DNA of 15,845 nt from Kiritimatiellia bacterium (GTDB taxonomy: Bacteria > Verrucomicrobiota > Kiritimatiellia > SLAD01), in the NCBI GenBank assembly GCA_007128275.1, contig SKXR01000180.1, positions 1 to 15,845 on the forward strand, in the 5' to 3' direction. Both the position numbers and the translations under genes were made by a program. The notes under the pieces were generated by a model. That model worked only from the letters and a program-made list of their open reading frames with translations. It was not told the origin of the DNA and did no database searches. Shown here one piece after another: positions 1 through 7,449 of the stretch. Position 1 is the stretch's first letter; the number at the start of each line of letters is the position of its first letter.

Positions 1-150
1 CAGGGTCATTCCGTTCTCTGTATCGCATTGGGAAAGTGGAGGGCGGAGCTATGCGACGCCGGGAACGTGAATGGAATCCGCACCGCCACCATTTCTATTC
101 AACACGACATCACGGGCTCGTATAACTCGCCCCTCCAGGCTGACTGTATG
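1..150. repeat. Tandem 150-bp repeat, copy 1
   Basis: The first 150 bases recur almost exactly at 151-295. I see two substitutions between the copies (positions 114/264 and 138/288). Inside the unit, a segment starting GGAGGGCGGAGCTAT (38-52) is mirrored imperfectly by ATAACTCGCCCCTCC (122-136), so each unit holds a roughly 100-bp element with imperfect terminal inverted repeats. Because the window starts inside or at a unit boundary, the array may continue upstream. The period is an exact multiple of three, so one frame stays open through both copies, but I see no ribosome-binding site or recognisable protein. Confidence 0.9.
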
Positions 151-295
151 CAGGGTCATTCCGTTCTCTGTATCGCATTGGGAAAGTGGAGGGCGGAGCT
201 ATGCGACGCCGGGAACGTGAATGGAATCCGCACCGCCACCATTTCTATTCAACGCGACATCACGGGCTCGTATAACTCGCCCCTCCAAGCTGACT
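151..295. repeat. Tandem 150-bp repeat, copy 2 (last, slightly truncated)
   Basis: This is the second copy of the 150-bp unit; identity ends after TGACT at 295, where unique sequence begins. The internal inverted repeat lies at 188-202 and 272-286. The 65 bases from 296 to the cupin stop codon hold no gene; the only structure there is a weak stem, CGTTT/AAACG at 296-300/306-310, which is not a convincing terminator. Confidence 0.88.
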
Positions 296-360
296 CGTTT
301 TCTCGAAACGGTTCATACATGCGCAGCTAGGTTGGAGAACGTATTGACCCTGGCCGCAGC

Positions 361-891
361 CTACTCGCGCGGCCAGCCGGCCAGGATCTCCTCGCCGGGG
401 AACTGGACGTTGAAGCGCTGGACCAGTTCTGGAACCGTGTCGGGACGCATGTCCAACTCATATCGAGCGCATAAGTCAGCCAGCATCTGCGGTTCGGCGC
501 CGCTCACGCCGCCGAGATCGACCAATTCAGCGAAGAAACGCTCGAATCCGGCAGGCGAAATGATTTCGAGGATGCGACAGGGTTCGTCGCCTGCGTTCCA
601 GAAGGTATGCCACTGCTTGCGCGGCTTGAATACCAGGTCGCCAACCCCCGCTTCCACCACCTCGTCGCCGAGCAAAGCGCCCATGCGTCCCTGAAGGACA
701 AAGCTGTATTCATCTTCCCGGTTATGCCGGTGCAGCGGCGCCGCCAGCGCCCGGGGTCCCATGGGATGCTCAACCAGCGAAAAGCGCTCAGCGGCATCGG
801 GTCCGTCGATCAAAAATCGTACACCGATGCTTCCGAGAAATCCGACGCGACCGTCGCGCGGTCCCACAATCTTCGCTTTGTGCATGCTCAT
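361..891 (-). CDS. Small cupin-domain protein
   Basis: The 176-residue protein is a single conserved cupin barrel. Motif 1 is visible as HRH plus a downstream Glu (His54, His56, Glu61) and ends in LQG. Motif 2 fits G-x5-P-x4-H-x3-N (Gly84, Pro90, His95, Asn99), with Lys replacing the usual second Gly. These His and Glu residues are the normal metal ligands of the family, so a metal-binding enzyme or small-molecule sensor is likely, but the substrate cannot be read from the sequence. The C-terminal third (about 110-176) lies outside the barrel and ends in GWPRE. The start is supported by AGGAGG (complement of 899-904) seven bases upstream of ATG. The gene is transcribed away from the efflux operon, and the leader contains the folded element at 922-995. 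Confidence 0.85.
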   Translation of the reverse strand: MSMHKAKIVGPRDGRVGFLGSIGVRFLIDGPDAAERFSLVEHPMGPRALAAPLHRHNREDEYSFVLQGRMGALLGDEVVEAGVGDLVFKPRKQWHTFWNAGDEPCRILEIISPAGFERFFAELVDLGGVSGAEPQMLADLCARYELDMRPDTVPELVQRFNVQFPGEEILAGWPRE

Positions 892-921
892 TGTTCAACC
901 TCCTATGTTGATGTTTCCTCC

Positions 922-995
922 TACACCGATTGTCGAAGAACTTATTGCGCAGTTCTTCTCCTGACCCGGTCATCTCTTGACGGGTAATCGGTGTA
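922..995 (-). other. Inverted-repeat element that can fold as a three-way junction, upstream of the cupin gene
   Basis: A perfect 10-bp outer inverted repeat, TACACCGATT (922-931) with AATCGGTGTA (986-995), encloses two further perfect hairpins: GAAGAAC/GTTCTTC (935-941/952-958) and ACCCG/CGGGT (964-968/981-985). Either strand could fold into a closed three-way junction. On the minus strand it would sit in the leader of the cupin gene, ending about 30 bases before the start codon. CCTCC sequences flank both ends (917-921 and 998-1002), and AACCTCCT occurs at 897-904 and 996-1003, which could be a remnant of insertion. It could be a structured RNA leader or a small palindromic mobile element. 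It matches no riboswitch class I recognise. Confidence 0.6.
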
Positions 996-1106
996 ACCTC
1001 CTCGTACTGGCTACATAGCCTGACGGGTTATTCGCGGGGTGTAAAGACCATTGTGTGGTCCTTTGAGGTGCATGGAAGAGCCTGTCCCTCATGATTCTGA
1101 GATCGT

Positions 1107-1215
1107 TTCCAATCGTTGGAAGGCAAATCGGTCGACTTTTCCAATCGTTGGAACTTTTTCCCGCATTTTTTCCAATCGTTGGAACTTTTTTGGACAGATT
1201 TTCCAATCATTGGAA
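1107..1215. repeat. Array of four phased 15-bp palindromes
   Basis: Three identical TTCCAATCGTTGGAA copies lie at 1107-1121, 1139-1153 and 1170-1184, and a fourth with one change (TTCCAATCATTGGAA) at 1201-1215. Start-to-start distances are 32, 31 and 31 bp, close to three turns of B-DNA, so all copies would face the same side of the helix. Each has 6-bp arms around a 3-base centre, and T-rich tracts flank most copies. The array ends 36 bp before the -35 box of the repressor/efflux operon and may serve either divergent unit. Operator array is my inference; a dispersed repeat family and tandem short hairpins followed by T-runs are the alternatives. Confidence 0.9.
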
Positions 1216-1251
1216 ACGGCGTCGCGCAGGAAGAATGAACTTTTTTGTCAG

Positions 1252-1279
1252 TTGACATGCAATAGAACCGACATACTGT
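1252..1279 (+). promoter_or_regulatory. Promoter of the TetR-efflux operon
   Basis: A perfect -35 box TTGACA (1252-1257) is followed after 16 bases by TACTGT (1274-1279), a weak -10 box. The -35 box is one arm of a short palindrome, TGTCA-GT-TGACA (1246-1257). Transcription would start near 1286, about 36 bases before the repressor ATG. The strong -35 and poor -10 fit a controlled promoter. Confidence 0.5.
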
Positions 1280-1291
1280 ACGTTCACTTAC

Positions 1292-1305
1292 TGAATGCAT
1301 ATTCA
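1292..1305. promoter_or_regulatory. Candidate TetR-family operator
   Basis: TGAAT-GCAT-ATTCA has perfect 5-bp arms around a 4-base centre. It lies between the predicted transcription start and the ribosome-binding site of the repressor gene, where a bound repressor would block transcription. An overlapping TTCA-N5-TGAA pair (1283-1295) could extend the site. Repressors of this family next to RND operons usually control themselves and the pump, so autoregulation is likely but inferred. Confidence 0.45.
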
Positions 1306-1321
1306 TTTTGGAGGCGAGGTC

Positions 1322-1945
1322 ATGCCGGCGACGGCTAGTTTAACGAGAAAAGAGCGGGATCAGCAGGTGCGGCGCCGGGATCTTCTGGCGGCCGCCGAGA
1401 GGCTTTTCGCCCAAAAGGGGTATCACCACACGACCATGGAAGATATCGCCCACGAAGCCCAATACGGTACGGGCACGATTTACCTCTATTTCAAGAAGAA
1501 AGAAGAGTTGTACGAGGCTTTGCTGGAGCGAAAGGTCGGCGAGTATGTGACCCATGTGCATGATCGCGTGCGTGAAGCCGAATCCCATCTCGAGAAGGTG
1601 CGCACATTATTGAGTGCAAAGCTGGAGTTCTTCGAAACGCACAAGGAGTTTTTCCGCATCTATCTCGCGGAACTGTCCACCTTGGACAGCACCCTGCGTC
1701 GGTGTTCCGCTAAACATCGCGAAAAGATGTACTACGATCATCAGGCGTTCGTGGCGCAAACGCTGTCCGACGCCATGCGCGCGGGTGTCATTCGCGAAGT
1801 CGACCCCACCAAACTGGCCACGGCTTTTACAGGCGTGGTGAATCCCCTGCTTTCAGAATGGATTAAGAGTCGCTCCAAGGATTCCATTTGCGGTATTGAA
1901 TCGTTCGTCACGGATCTGTTGTTCAAAGGATTGGAGAAAAGATAG
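1322..1945 (+). CDS. TetR/AcrR-family transcriptional repressor of the efflux operon
   Basis: This is a 207-residue regulator of normal TetR length. The N-terminal helix-turn-helix is clear: an amphipathic helix with AAERLFAQKGYHHTTMEDIA (residues 23-42), then GTGTIYLYFKKKEELYEAL (49-67), the recognition-helix region conserved in the family. Residues from about 75 onward form the variable helical ligand-binding and dimerisation domain. I chose ATG at 1322 because GGAGG (1310-1314) lies seven bases upstream; an in-frame ATG at 1295 has no such site and falls inside the candidate operator. The stop codon directly abuts the ATG of the outer-membrane channel gene (TAGATG), which points to translational coupling and one transcript. 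The likely role is sensing a pump substrate and derepressing the operon; the ligand is unknown. Confidence 0.93.
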   Translation: MPATASLTRKERDQQVRRRDLLAAAERLFAQKGYHHTTMEDIAHEAQYGTGTIYLYFKKKEELYEALLERKVGEYVTHVHDRVREAESHLEKVRTLLSAKLEFFETHKEFFRIYLAELSTLDSTLRRCSAKHREKMYYDHQAFVAQTLSDAMRAGVIREVDPTKLATAFTGVVNPLLSEWIKSRSKDSICGIESFVTDLLFKGLEKR

Positions 1946-3238
1946 ATGAAAAGAATAGTTCCCCTACTCGCGTTGCTCATGGCATCGGTGGCCGGCGCGG
2001 AAGAAATGCGCACGATCAATCTGGAAGAGGCCATGACGCTGGCGCTGGAATCCGAAGAGCGTATCGAGATACAGCGGCGCGACGTAACGATCGCGGGGCA
2101 GGAAGTGAACCGGGCTTGGACCATCATCTCCCCACGCCTGGAAGCTACCGGACGGTATGACCGACCGGAAGAGGAAATCCGGCGCGACGATCAGGTGGTG
2201 GTGCCGGAAGATGCCTGGCGCGGCACGATTACGGCGCGCCAACCGGTTTTCGACGGACGGGTGCTCCCCGCCCGTCGCCTCGGCATGGCCTTGGAAGAAT
2301 CCGAATTCCACGAATTGGTCCATATCATCCGAACCTCACTCTTCGACGTCACCCGTATCTATTACGAGGTGTTGCGCGCCCAGCAGCAGGTGGAAATCGC
2401 CGGTCAAACCGTCGCGCTCTCCACCGAAGAGGTGTCGCGGGCACGCGCCCGGTTCGATGCCGGCGAAGCGCGACGCACGGAAGTGTTGCGGACGGAGGTC
2501 GACGAGGCTCGCGCGTTCCGGAACCTGGTCGCCGCCCGCAACGAGTATCAGGTGGCCAAGAGCGACCTGGCGCGGCGGATCGGATTGCCGGCGGATCACG
2601 CGTTCACCGTGGAGACCCCGGAAACGGTGGAGGATCCCACCTCCGAAGTGACCCACGATCTGTACATGCTGGCGCTGGAGGAACGCGACGATCTGGCCGC
2701 GGCGCGCAAGCGCATCCGGGCCGGCGAGGAACAGCGCACCGTAATCCGTCGCGAAGCGTGGCCGACGCTGAGCGTGGAATACAACCATCGTTTCGTCGAT
2801 CCCGAATCCTTTTCGAGCCGCAACAATTTCTGGGAAGTGGCCGCGGTGGCCCGCTACGACTTTTGGGACGGCGGCAGCCGACGCATCTCGCGCCTGCAAC
2901 AGGAGCAGCGCATCGAACAGAGCGAATTGCGCGTGCGCGAACTGGAGAAGTTGATTCATTTGGAGGTTCAACAGGCCGTACTCGATTTGCAGACGCTGAG
3001 AGAAAACCTCTCCACGCTGCACAAGGAAGTGGATCTGGCGGAGGAGAACTATCGCACCCTATCGGAACAGGCCCGCGTGGGACTGGCCACCAGCCTCGAT
3101 GTAAGCACGGCGCTGAACGCGCTGGATCTGGCGCGTACGGAACTCACCCGACAGCAATTCGACCTGGAAGTGGCCAAGCAACGGCTGGAAGCGGCAACGG
3201 GCCGGTTTGCCTCGTCGTTTATCCAAGTGGAGGAATAG
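1946..3238 (+). CDS. TolC-family outer-membrane efflux channel
   Basis: The 430-residue protein has an N-terminal signal peptide (hydrophobic LLALLMASVAGA near residues 7-18) and two outer-membrane efflux protein repeats, the normal TolC architecture and length. The first repeat opens with NLEEAMTLALESEERIEIQRR (split here: NLEEAMTLALE, then SEERIEIQRR), typical of the family, and is followed by beta segments with ITARQPVFDGR. The second contains VAAVARYDFWDGGSRR, the equivalent strand region, then long coiled-coil helices rich in Glu, Arg and Leu (about 310-415). It should trimerise into an outer-membrane barrel with a periplasmic helical tunnel and act as the exit duct for the pump. It begins immediately at the repressor stop codon, and GGAG lies nine bases upstream inside the repressor gene. 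The adaptor gene follows after 5 bp. Confidence 0.93.
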   Translation: MKRIVPLLALLMASVAGAEEMRTINLEEAMTLALESEERIEIQRRDVTIAGQEVNRAWTIISPRLEATGRYDRPEEEIRRDDQVVVPEDAWRGTITARQPVFDGRVLPARRLGMALEESEFHELVHIIRTSLFDVTRIYYEVLRAQQQVEIAGQTVALSTEEVSRARARFDAGEARRTEVLRTEVDEARAFRNLVAARNEYQVAKSDLARRIGLPADHAFTVETPETVEDPTSEVTHDLYMLALEERDDLAAARKRIRAGEEQRTVIRREAWPTLSVEYNHRFVDPESFSSRNNFWEVAAVARYDFWDGGSRRISRLQQEQRIEQSELRVRELEKLIHLEVQQAVLDLQTLRENLSTLHKEVDLAEENYRTLSEQARVGLATSLDVSTALNALDLARTELTRQQFDLEVAKQRLEAATGRFASSFIQVEE

Positions 3239-3243
3239 GCATC

Positions 3244-4365
3244 ATGAACAACCCCTTACAGAAAAACGGCGAACGCGCACGCATGAACGCGCATGGAGGA
3301 GAACCGCGGAAGCCCATGGCGCGGCTGTTCGGTGCTCTCTTTGTGTCCGTCCTATTGATCGGCATGGCCGGTTGCGGACGCGGCGAAGAAGAGGCGCAGG
3401 GCCGGCCCGAACGGATCGTGACCGTGGAAACGGAGCCCGTCCGTGAACGCGAATGGCAATTGGTGGCCCGCGCCGTAGGCAGTTTGACGGCCGACGAACA
3501 GGTTCTGATTCGCAATGAGGTGGCGGGGATGGTCCGCGCCATCCACGCCTCCGAAGGCGACATCGTTGAGGAAGGCGATCTCTTACTTCAGATCGATGAC
3601 GAACGGTCGGCGCTCGACGTCAAGCGCGCGGAAGCGCGACACAAGGAAATGCAGGCCAATCTGGACCGTCGCCGGCCCCTCTTCGAAAAGAACCTGATTA
3701 CGGAAGCGGAAATGATCGAGGCGGAATCCAATTTCCAGGCGGCGGAAGCGGAATTGGGGCTGATGCGACGACGCCTTGCGGACACCACCATCCGCGCTCC
3801 CATTGACGGCACGCTCGGGCGGCGCTACATCTCGCGCGGCGATTACGCCGAAGTGGGCACGCGCCTGTTCGACTTGGTCAAAATCGACACGTTGAAGTTG
3901 GACTTTGAATTACCGGAACGGTACCTGCCCCTGCTTGAAGTGGGCCAGCACCTACGCGTGCGCACCACGGCCTATCCGGAACGGACCTTCGAAGGGGAAG
4001 TATATTTCATCGATCCGTTGATCAACCTGTCCACACGCACCATTCCCGTTCGCGCCCGTGTGGGCAACGAAGAGCTGATGCTGCGCCCGAACCTGTTCGT
4101 GAACGTGGAATTGGACGTGACGCTGCTGGACAGCGCGCTTGTCGTCCCTGAACAGGCCATCATCTCGGATCTGGGCGGATACACGCTGTATGTGGTGGAC
4201 GAGAACGAGCGGGCGGAAATTCGTTCGGTACGGCTGGGCGAGCGCGAACCCGGCTGGATTCAGATCGTCGAAGGCGTGGTGGCGGGCGAACGCGTGGTGG
4301 CGGCGGGCCATCAACGACTGCAACCCGGCATCCGTGTGACCGAACGAGAGGCCAAGGGAGAGTAA
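3244..4365 (+). CDS. RND efflux periplasmic adaptor (membrane-fusion lipoprotein)
   Basis: The 373-residue adaptor of a tripartite pump carries a hydrophobic stretch (LFGALFVSVLLIG, residues 28-40) followed by MAGC with Cys44, a likely lipid-attachment site, so it should be anchored in the inner membrane. Then come a beta-barrel/lipoyl half (about 60-115, with GDIVEEGDLLLQIDDE), a helical hairpin (about 115-160), the second lipoyl half (TTIRAPIDGTLGRRYISRGD) and C-terminal barrel and membrane-proximal domains ending in EGVVAGERVVAAGHQRLQPG. The start at 3244 is favoured by GGAGG (3229-3233) ten bases upstream. In-frame ATGs at 3283 and 3316 would give a shorter leader before the lipobox and remain possible. 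It bridges the pump and the TolC-like channel encoded on either side. Confidence 0.92.
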   Translation: MNNPLQKNGERARMNAHGGEPRKPMARLFGALFVSVLLIGMAGCGRGEEEAQGRPERIVTVETEPVREREWQLVARAVGSLTADEQVLIRNEVAGMVRAIHASEGDIVEEGDLLLQIDDERSALDVKRAEARHKEMQANLDRRRPLFEKNLITEAEMIEAESNFQAAEAELGLMRRRLADTTIRAPIDGTLGRRYISRGDYAEVGTRLFDLVKIDTLKLDFELPERYLPLLEVGQHLRVRTTAYPERTFEGEVYFIDPLINLSTRTIPVRARVGNEELMLRPNLFVNVELDVTLLDSALVVPEQAIISDLGGYTLYVVDENERAEIRSVRLGEREPGWIQIVEGVVAGERVVAAGHQRLQPGIRVTEREAKGE

Positions 4366-4368
4366 AGC

Positions 4369-7300
4369 GTGTACCTACCGGATCTATCCATTCGTCGGCC
4401 CGTCCTCGCCTGGGTGTTCACCCTGCTGATCATTATTCTCGGCGTGGTGGGTTACCAGTCGCTTTCCGTGCGGGAATTGCCGGACACGGACTTCCCCGTG
4501 GTCACCGTGACCGTGGACTGGCGCGGCGCGGCGCCCGACGTGATGGAAACGGAAGTGACCGACCTGATCGAGGAAGAGGTCAACACCATCGAAGGCATCA
4601 AGACCATCACGTCCCAGACGCGCGAAGAACGCTCGCAGATCGTCATCGAATTTGAGTTGGAGATTGATGTGGACGTGGCGGCGCAGGATGTGCGCGATTC
4701 CGTGTCCCGTGTGCGGCGACGGCTACCGGACGACATCAATGAACCGGTGGTTGTCAAACTTGACCTCGATGCCCAGCCCATCATGTGGGTGAGCGTCAAT
4801 TCCGATTGGATGAACCGGGTACAGATTGCGGATTTCGCGGATCGTTATGTCAAGGAGCGGTTGCAGGTCATTCCCGGCGTGGGCCAGATTCGCATGGGCG
4901 GATCCCAGCAATTCGCGGTGCGCGTCAATCTCGACACGGCGCGGCTGGCGGCGCATGGCATTACCGTTTCGGACGTGGCCACGGCATTGCGGCGCGAGAA
5001 TCTGGAACTGCCCAGCGGTCGGATCGAAAGCCATCTGCGTGAATTTGTGGTGCGTACACAGGGCCGTTTTGAGCGACCGGAAGAGTTCAACGACCTGATC
5101 ATTGCGTCACGCAACGGAACACCGATTCGCATACGGGACGTCGGCGAAGCCGTGCAGGGGGTGAATAATGAACGGACCCTAGCCCGTTTTATAGGCAATC
5201 CTTCCGTGGGCATGGGGATCCTGCGGCAAAGCAAGGCCAACACCCTGGAGGTGGCGAACCGCGTGTCGGAGGAACTGGAACGCATACGTCCTGACCTGCC
5301 ACAAGGCGTGTACATGGAAGTGGCGTTTGACGGATCCCGGTTCATCGGGGAATCCGTGCGGTCCACCCAACACACCCTCCTGCTCGCGGCGGGGCTTGTC
5401 GTGGTGGTGATCTTCATCTTTCTGCGCAGTCTGCGCAGCAGTTTCATTCCCGCCATCGTCATTCCGGTGGCCGTCATGGGCACGTTCGGCGTCATGAGCA
5501 TTCTCGGATTCAGCATCAACGTGATCACCTTGCTCGGGCTGATTCTGGCCATCGGCCTCCTGGTGGACGACGCCATCGTGATGCTGGAAAACATCTACCG
5601 CCACATGGAACAGGAACACGAAGACCCGATTCAGGCGGCGCGGAACGGCGCGGCGGAAATCGGATTCGCCGTGTTGGTCAGTTCCATCACGCTCGCGGCC
5701 GTGTTTGTACCCGTCGCCTTTGTGACCGGCACCATCGGCGTGTTCTTTTTTGAATTCGGGTTAACCGTGGCCTCGGCGATTTTCATTTCGACCTTCATCG
5801 CGCTCACGCTCACACCGATGTTGTGTTCGCGCATCATCCGCGTCAAGAAACGCCATTCCGGCGTCTACAACGCCTTGGAAGCCGGCTTCAACAAACTCGG
5901 CGACTGGTACAGCGCCACCTTACAGCGGGCCCTCCGCTTCCGGGCCCTCGTCGTGCTGCTTGCCCTGTTGGCCTTCGGCGGAGGCCTCTATATGGGCGGC
6001 TTGATCCCGGGCGAGTTCGCCCCGCAACAGGATCAGAGCACCATGATCGCCGCCTTTCGCGGTCCCGAAGGAGCCACACTGGAGTATATGGACCGGTATT
6101 TGCAGGATGTGGAAGAAATCCTGGCGGATATTCCGGAAGTGCGAACGTATATGGGCATGCTCGGGATGGGCGGCGGCCCGCCCAACCGCGGCATCGCTTT
6201 CGTGTCGCTCGTGGACCGCAACGAGCGGGAACGCGATCAATTTGAAGTGATGAGCGAAGTCCGTCGACGAACGGCGCAGATTCCGGGCATCATGGTCTTT
6301 CTCCGCGAGCGATCGCCCTTTGGGGGACGACAGGATACCCGACCCGTGCAGTACGTCATCCAGCATCCCGATCTGAGCACCTTGGCGGCGGGTTCCGAGG
6401 ATCTTGTCCGGCGCCTGCGCGACGATCCACGCTTTCTGGATGTGGACAGCGACCTGGAATTGAATAAACCGGAATTGGTGGTGCAGATCGACCGCGAGCG
6501 GGCGGCCGTACTCGGCATTTCCGTCGCGGAAATATCCGAAGCGCTCCAGATCCTGCTCGGGGGCGTCGACATCACGGAATACAAGGAACGCGGCAAACAG
6601 TACGACGTGATCGTTCGCCTACGGGAGGAGGATCGATCACAGCCGCGCAGTCTGGAGCAGATCTATCTTCGTTCGCGCGGCGGCGATCTGGTCCCCTTGT
6701 CCAATCTGGCCAGCTTCGAAGAAGAGGTCGGGCCGAGTCAGATCAATCATTTCAATCGGGTCCGCTCCGTCACCGTAGCCGCCAACCTCGAAGGCATTGC
6801 GCTGGGCGATGCCCTGACGTTGGTTCGCGAAATGGCTGCGGACATCTTCCCGCCGGAAACCACCTACGATGTGACGGGCACGGCCCGCGACATGGAAGAA
6901 TCGTTTCGCGCGCTCTTCTTCACCTTGTTCTTCGCCATCGTGGTCGTCTTTCTCGTGCTGGCCGCGCAGTTCAATAGTTGGATCCATCCGTTCACGATCA
7001 TGCTCGGTCTGCCGCTTGCGCTCGTCGGCGCTTTTGGCGCCCTGCTGATGACCGGTCAGACCCTGAACATCTTCAGCTTCATCGGATTGATCATGCTCAC
7101 GGGGTTGGTCACCAAGAATGGTATTCTCTTGATCGACTATACCAACCGTCAACGGGAAGCCGGCATGGAGCGCAACGAAGCCGTCATGCTCGCCGGGAAA
7201 GTCCGGTTGCGGCCGATCCTGATGACGGCCGTCACGACCATCTTCGGCGTATTGCCGATCGCGCTCGGCTTGGGCGCCGGCGGCGAATCGCGCGCGCCGC

Positions 7301-7431
7301 TCGGCATTGTCGTCATCGGCGGAATGATTGTCTCCACGCTATTGACGCTGGTGGTGGTGCCCGTAATTTATACGTTGCTGGATGATCTGATGAACAAGTT
7401 GAAGAAAGCGACCGTTGGCACATCCGCCTAG
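4369..7431 (+). CDS. RND-family inner-membrane efflux pump (AcrB-like, HAE1 type)
   Basis: At 1,020 residues this is full length for a hydrophobe/amphiphile RND pump. It begins with IRRPVLAWVFTLLIIILG, the first membrane helix, then a large periplasmic porter domain, helices 2-6, a second periplasmic domain (about 560-865) and the last membrane helices. The proton relay is intact: paired Asp400-Asp401 in LLVDDAIVMLENIYRHMEQ (helix 4) and Lys916 in GLVTKNGILLIDYTNR (helix 10), which match the essential AcrB residues. The start codon is GTG, with GGGAGAG about six bases upstream and a 3-bp gap after the adaptor gene. Substrates cannot be read from the sequence; drugs, detergents or an endogenous metabolite are all possible. 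The TetR-TolC-adaptor-pump order makes a complete tripartite system in one transcript. Confidence 0.95.
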   Translation: MYLPDLSIRRPVLAWVFTLLIIILGVVGYQSLSVRELPDTDFPVVTVTVDWRGAAPDVMETEVTDLIEEEVNTIEGIKTITSQTREERSQIVIEFELEIDVDVAAQDVRDSVSRVRRRLPDDINEPVVVKLDLDAQPIMWVSVNSDWMNRVQIADFADRYVKERLQVIPGVGQIRMGGSQQFAVRVNLDTARLAAHGITVSDVATALRRENLELPSGRIESHLREFVVRTQGRFERPEEFNDLIIASRNGTPIRIRDVGEAVQGVNNERTLARFIGNPSVGMGILRQSKANTLEVANRVSEELERIRPDLPQGVYMEVAFDGSRFIGESVRSTQHTLLLAAGLVVVVIFIFLRSLRSSFIPAIVIPVAVMGTFGVMSILGFSINVITLLGLILAIGLLVDDAIVMLENIYRHMEQEHEDPIQAARNGAAEIGFAVLVSSITLAAVFVPVAFVTGTIGVFFFEFGLTVASAIFISTFIALTLTPMLCSRIIRVKKRHSGVYNALEAGFNKLGDWYSATLQRALRFRALVVLLALLAFGGGLYMGGLIPGEFAPQQDQSTMIAAFRGPEGATLEYMDRYLQDVEEILADIPEVRTYMGMLGMGGGPPNRGIAFVSLVDRNERERDQFEVMSEVRRRTAQIPGIMVFLRERSPFGGRQDTRPVQYVIQHPDLSTLAAGSEDLVRRLRDDPRFLDVDSDLELNKPELVVQIDRERAAVLGISVAEISEALQILLGGVDITEYKERGKQYDVIVRLREEDRSQPRSLEQIYLRSRGGDLVPLSNLASFEEEVGPSQINHFNRVRSVTVAANLEGIALGDALTLVREMAADIFPPETTYDVTGTARDMEESFRALFFTLFFAIVVVFLVLAAQFNSWIHPFTIMLGLPLALVGAFGALLMTGQTLNIFSFIGLIMLTGLVTKNGILLIDYTNRQREAGMERNEAVMLAGKVRLRPILMTAVTTIFGVLPIALGLGAGGESRAPLGIVVIGGMIVSTLLTLVVVPVIYTLLDDLMNKLKKATVGTSA

Positions 7432-7449
7432 GAGGAAGGAGAGCACGAA

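Noticed and set aside
28..330. 100-codon open frame across the tandem repeats
   Set aside because: It stays open only because the repeat length is a multiple of three; no ribosome-binding site and no protein-family features.
1107..1215. CRISPR array
   Set aside because: Repeats are only 15 bp and fully palindromic, spacers only 16-17 bp and T-rich, with no cas genes nearby.
1028..1338. Open frames on both strands through the palindrome array
   Set aside because: The translations are just the repeated palindrome read in different frames (recurring NDWK, QRLEK, PMIGK strings) and overlap the promoter.
2758..3243. N-terminal extension of the adaptor protein overlapping the TolC-like gene
   Set aside because: The extension overlaps a conserved gene in another frame; a good ribosome-binding site and lipoprotein signal support the start at 3244.
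4845..5594. 249-codon antisense frame inside the RND pump gene
   Set aside because: Composition is that of a GC-biased antisense shadow of a clearly conserved gene; the same applies to the long antisense frames in the channel, adaptor and TPR genes.
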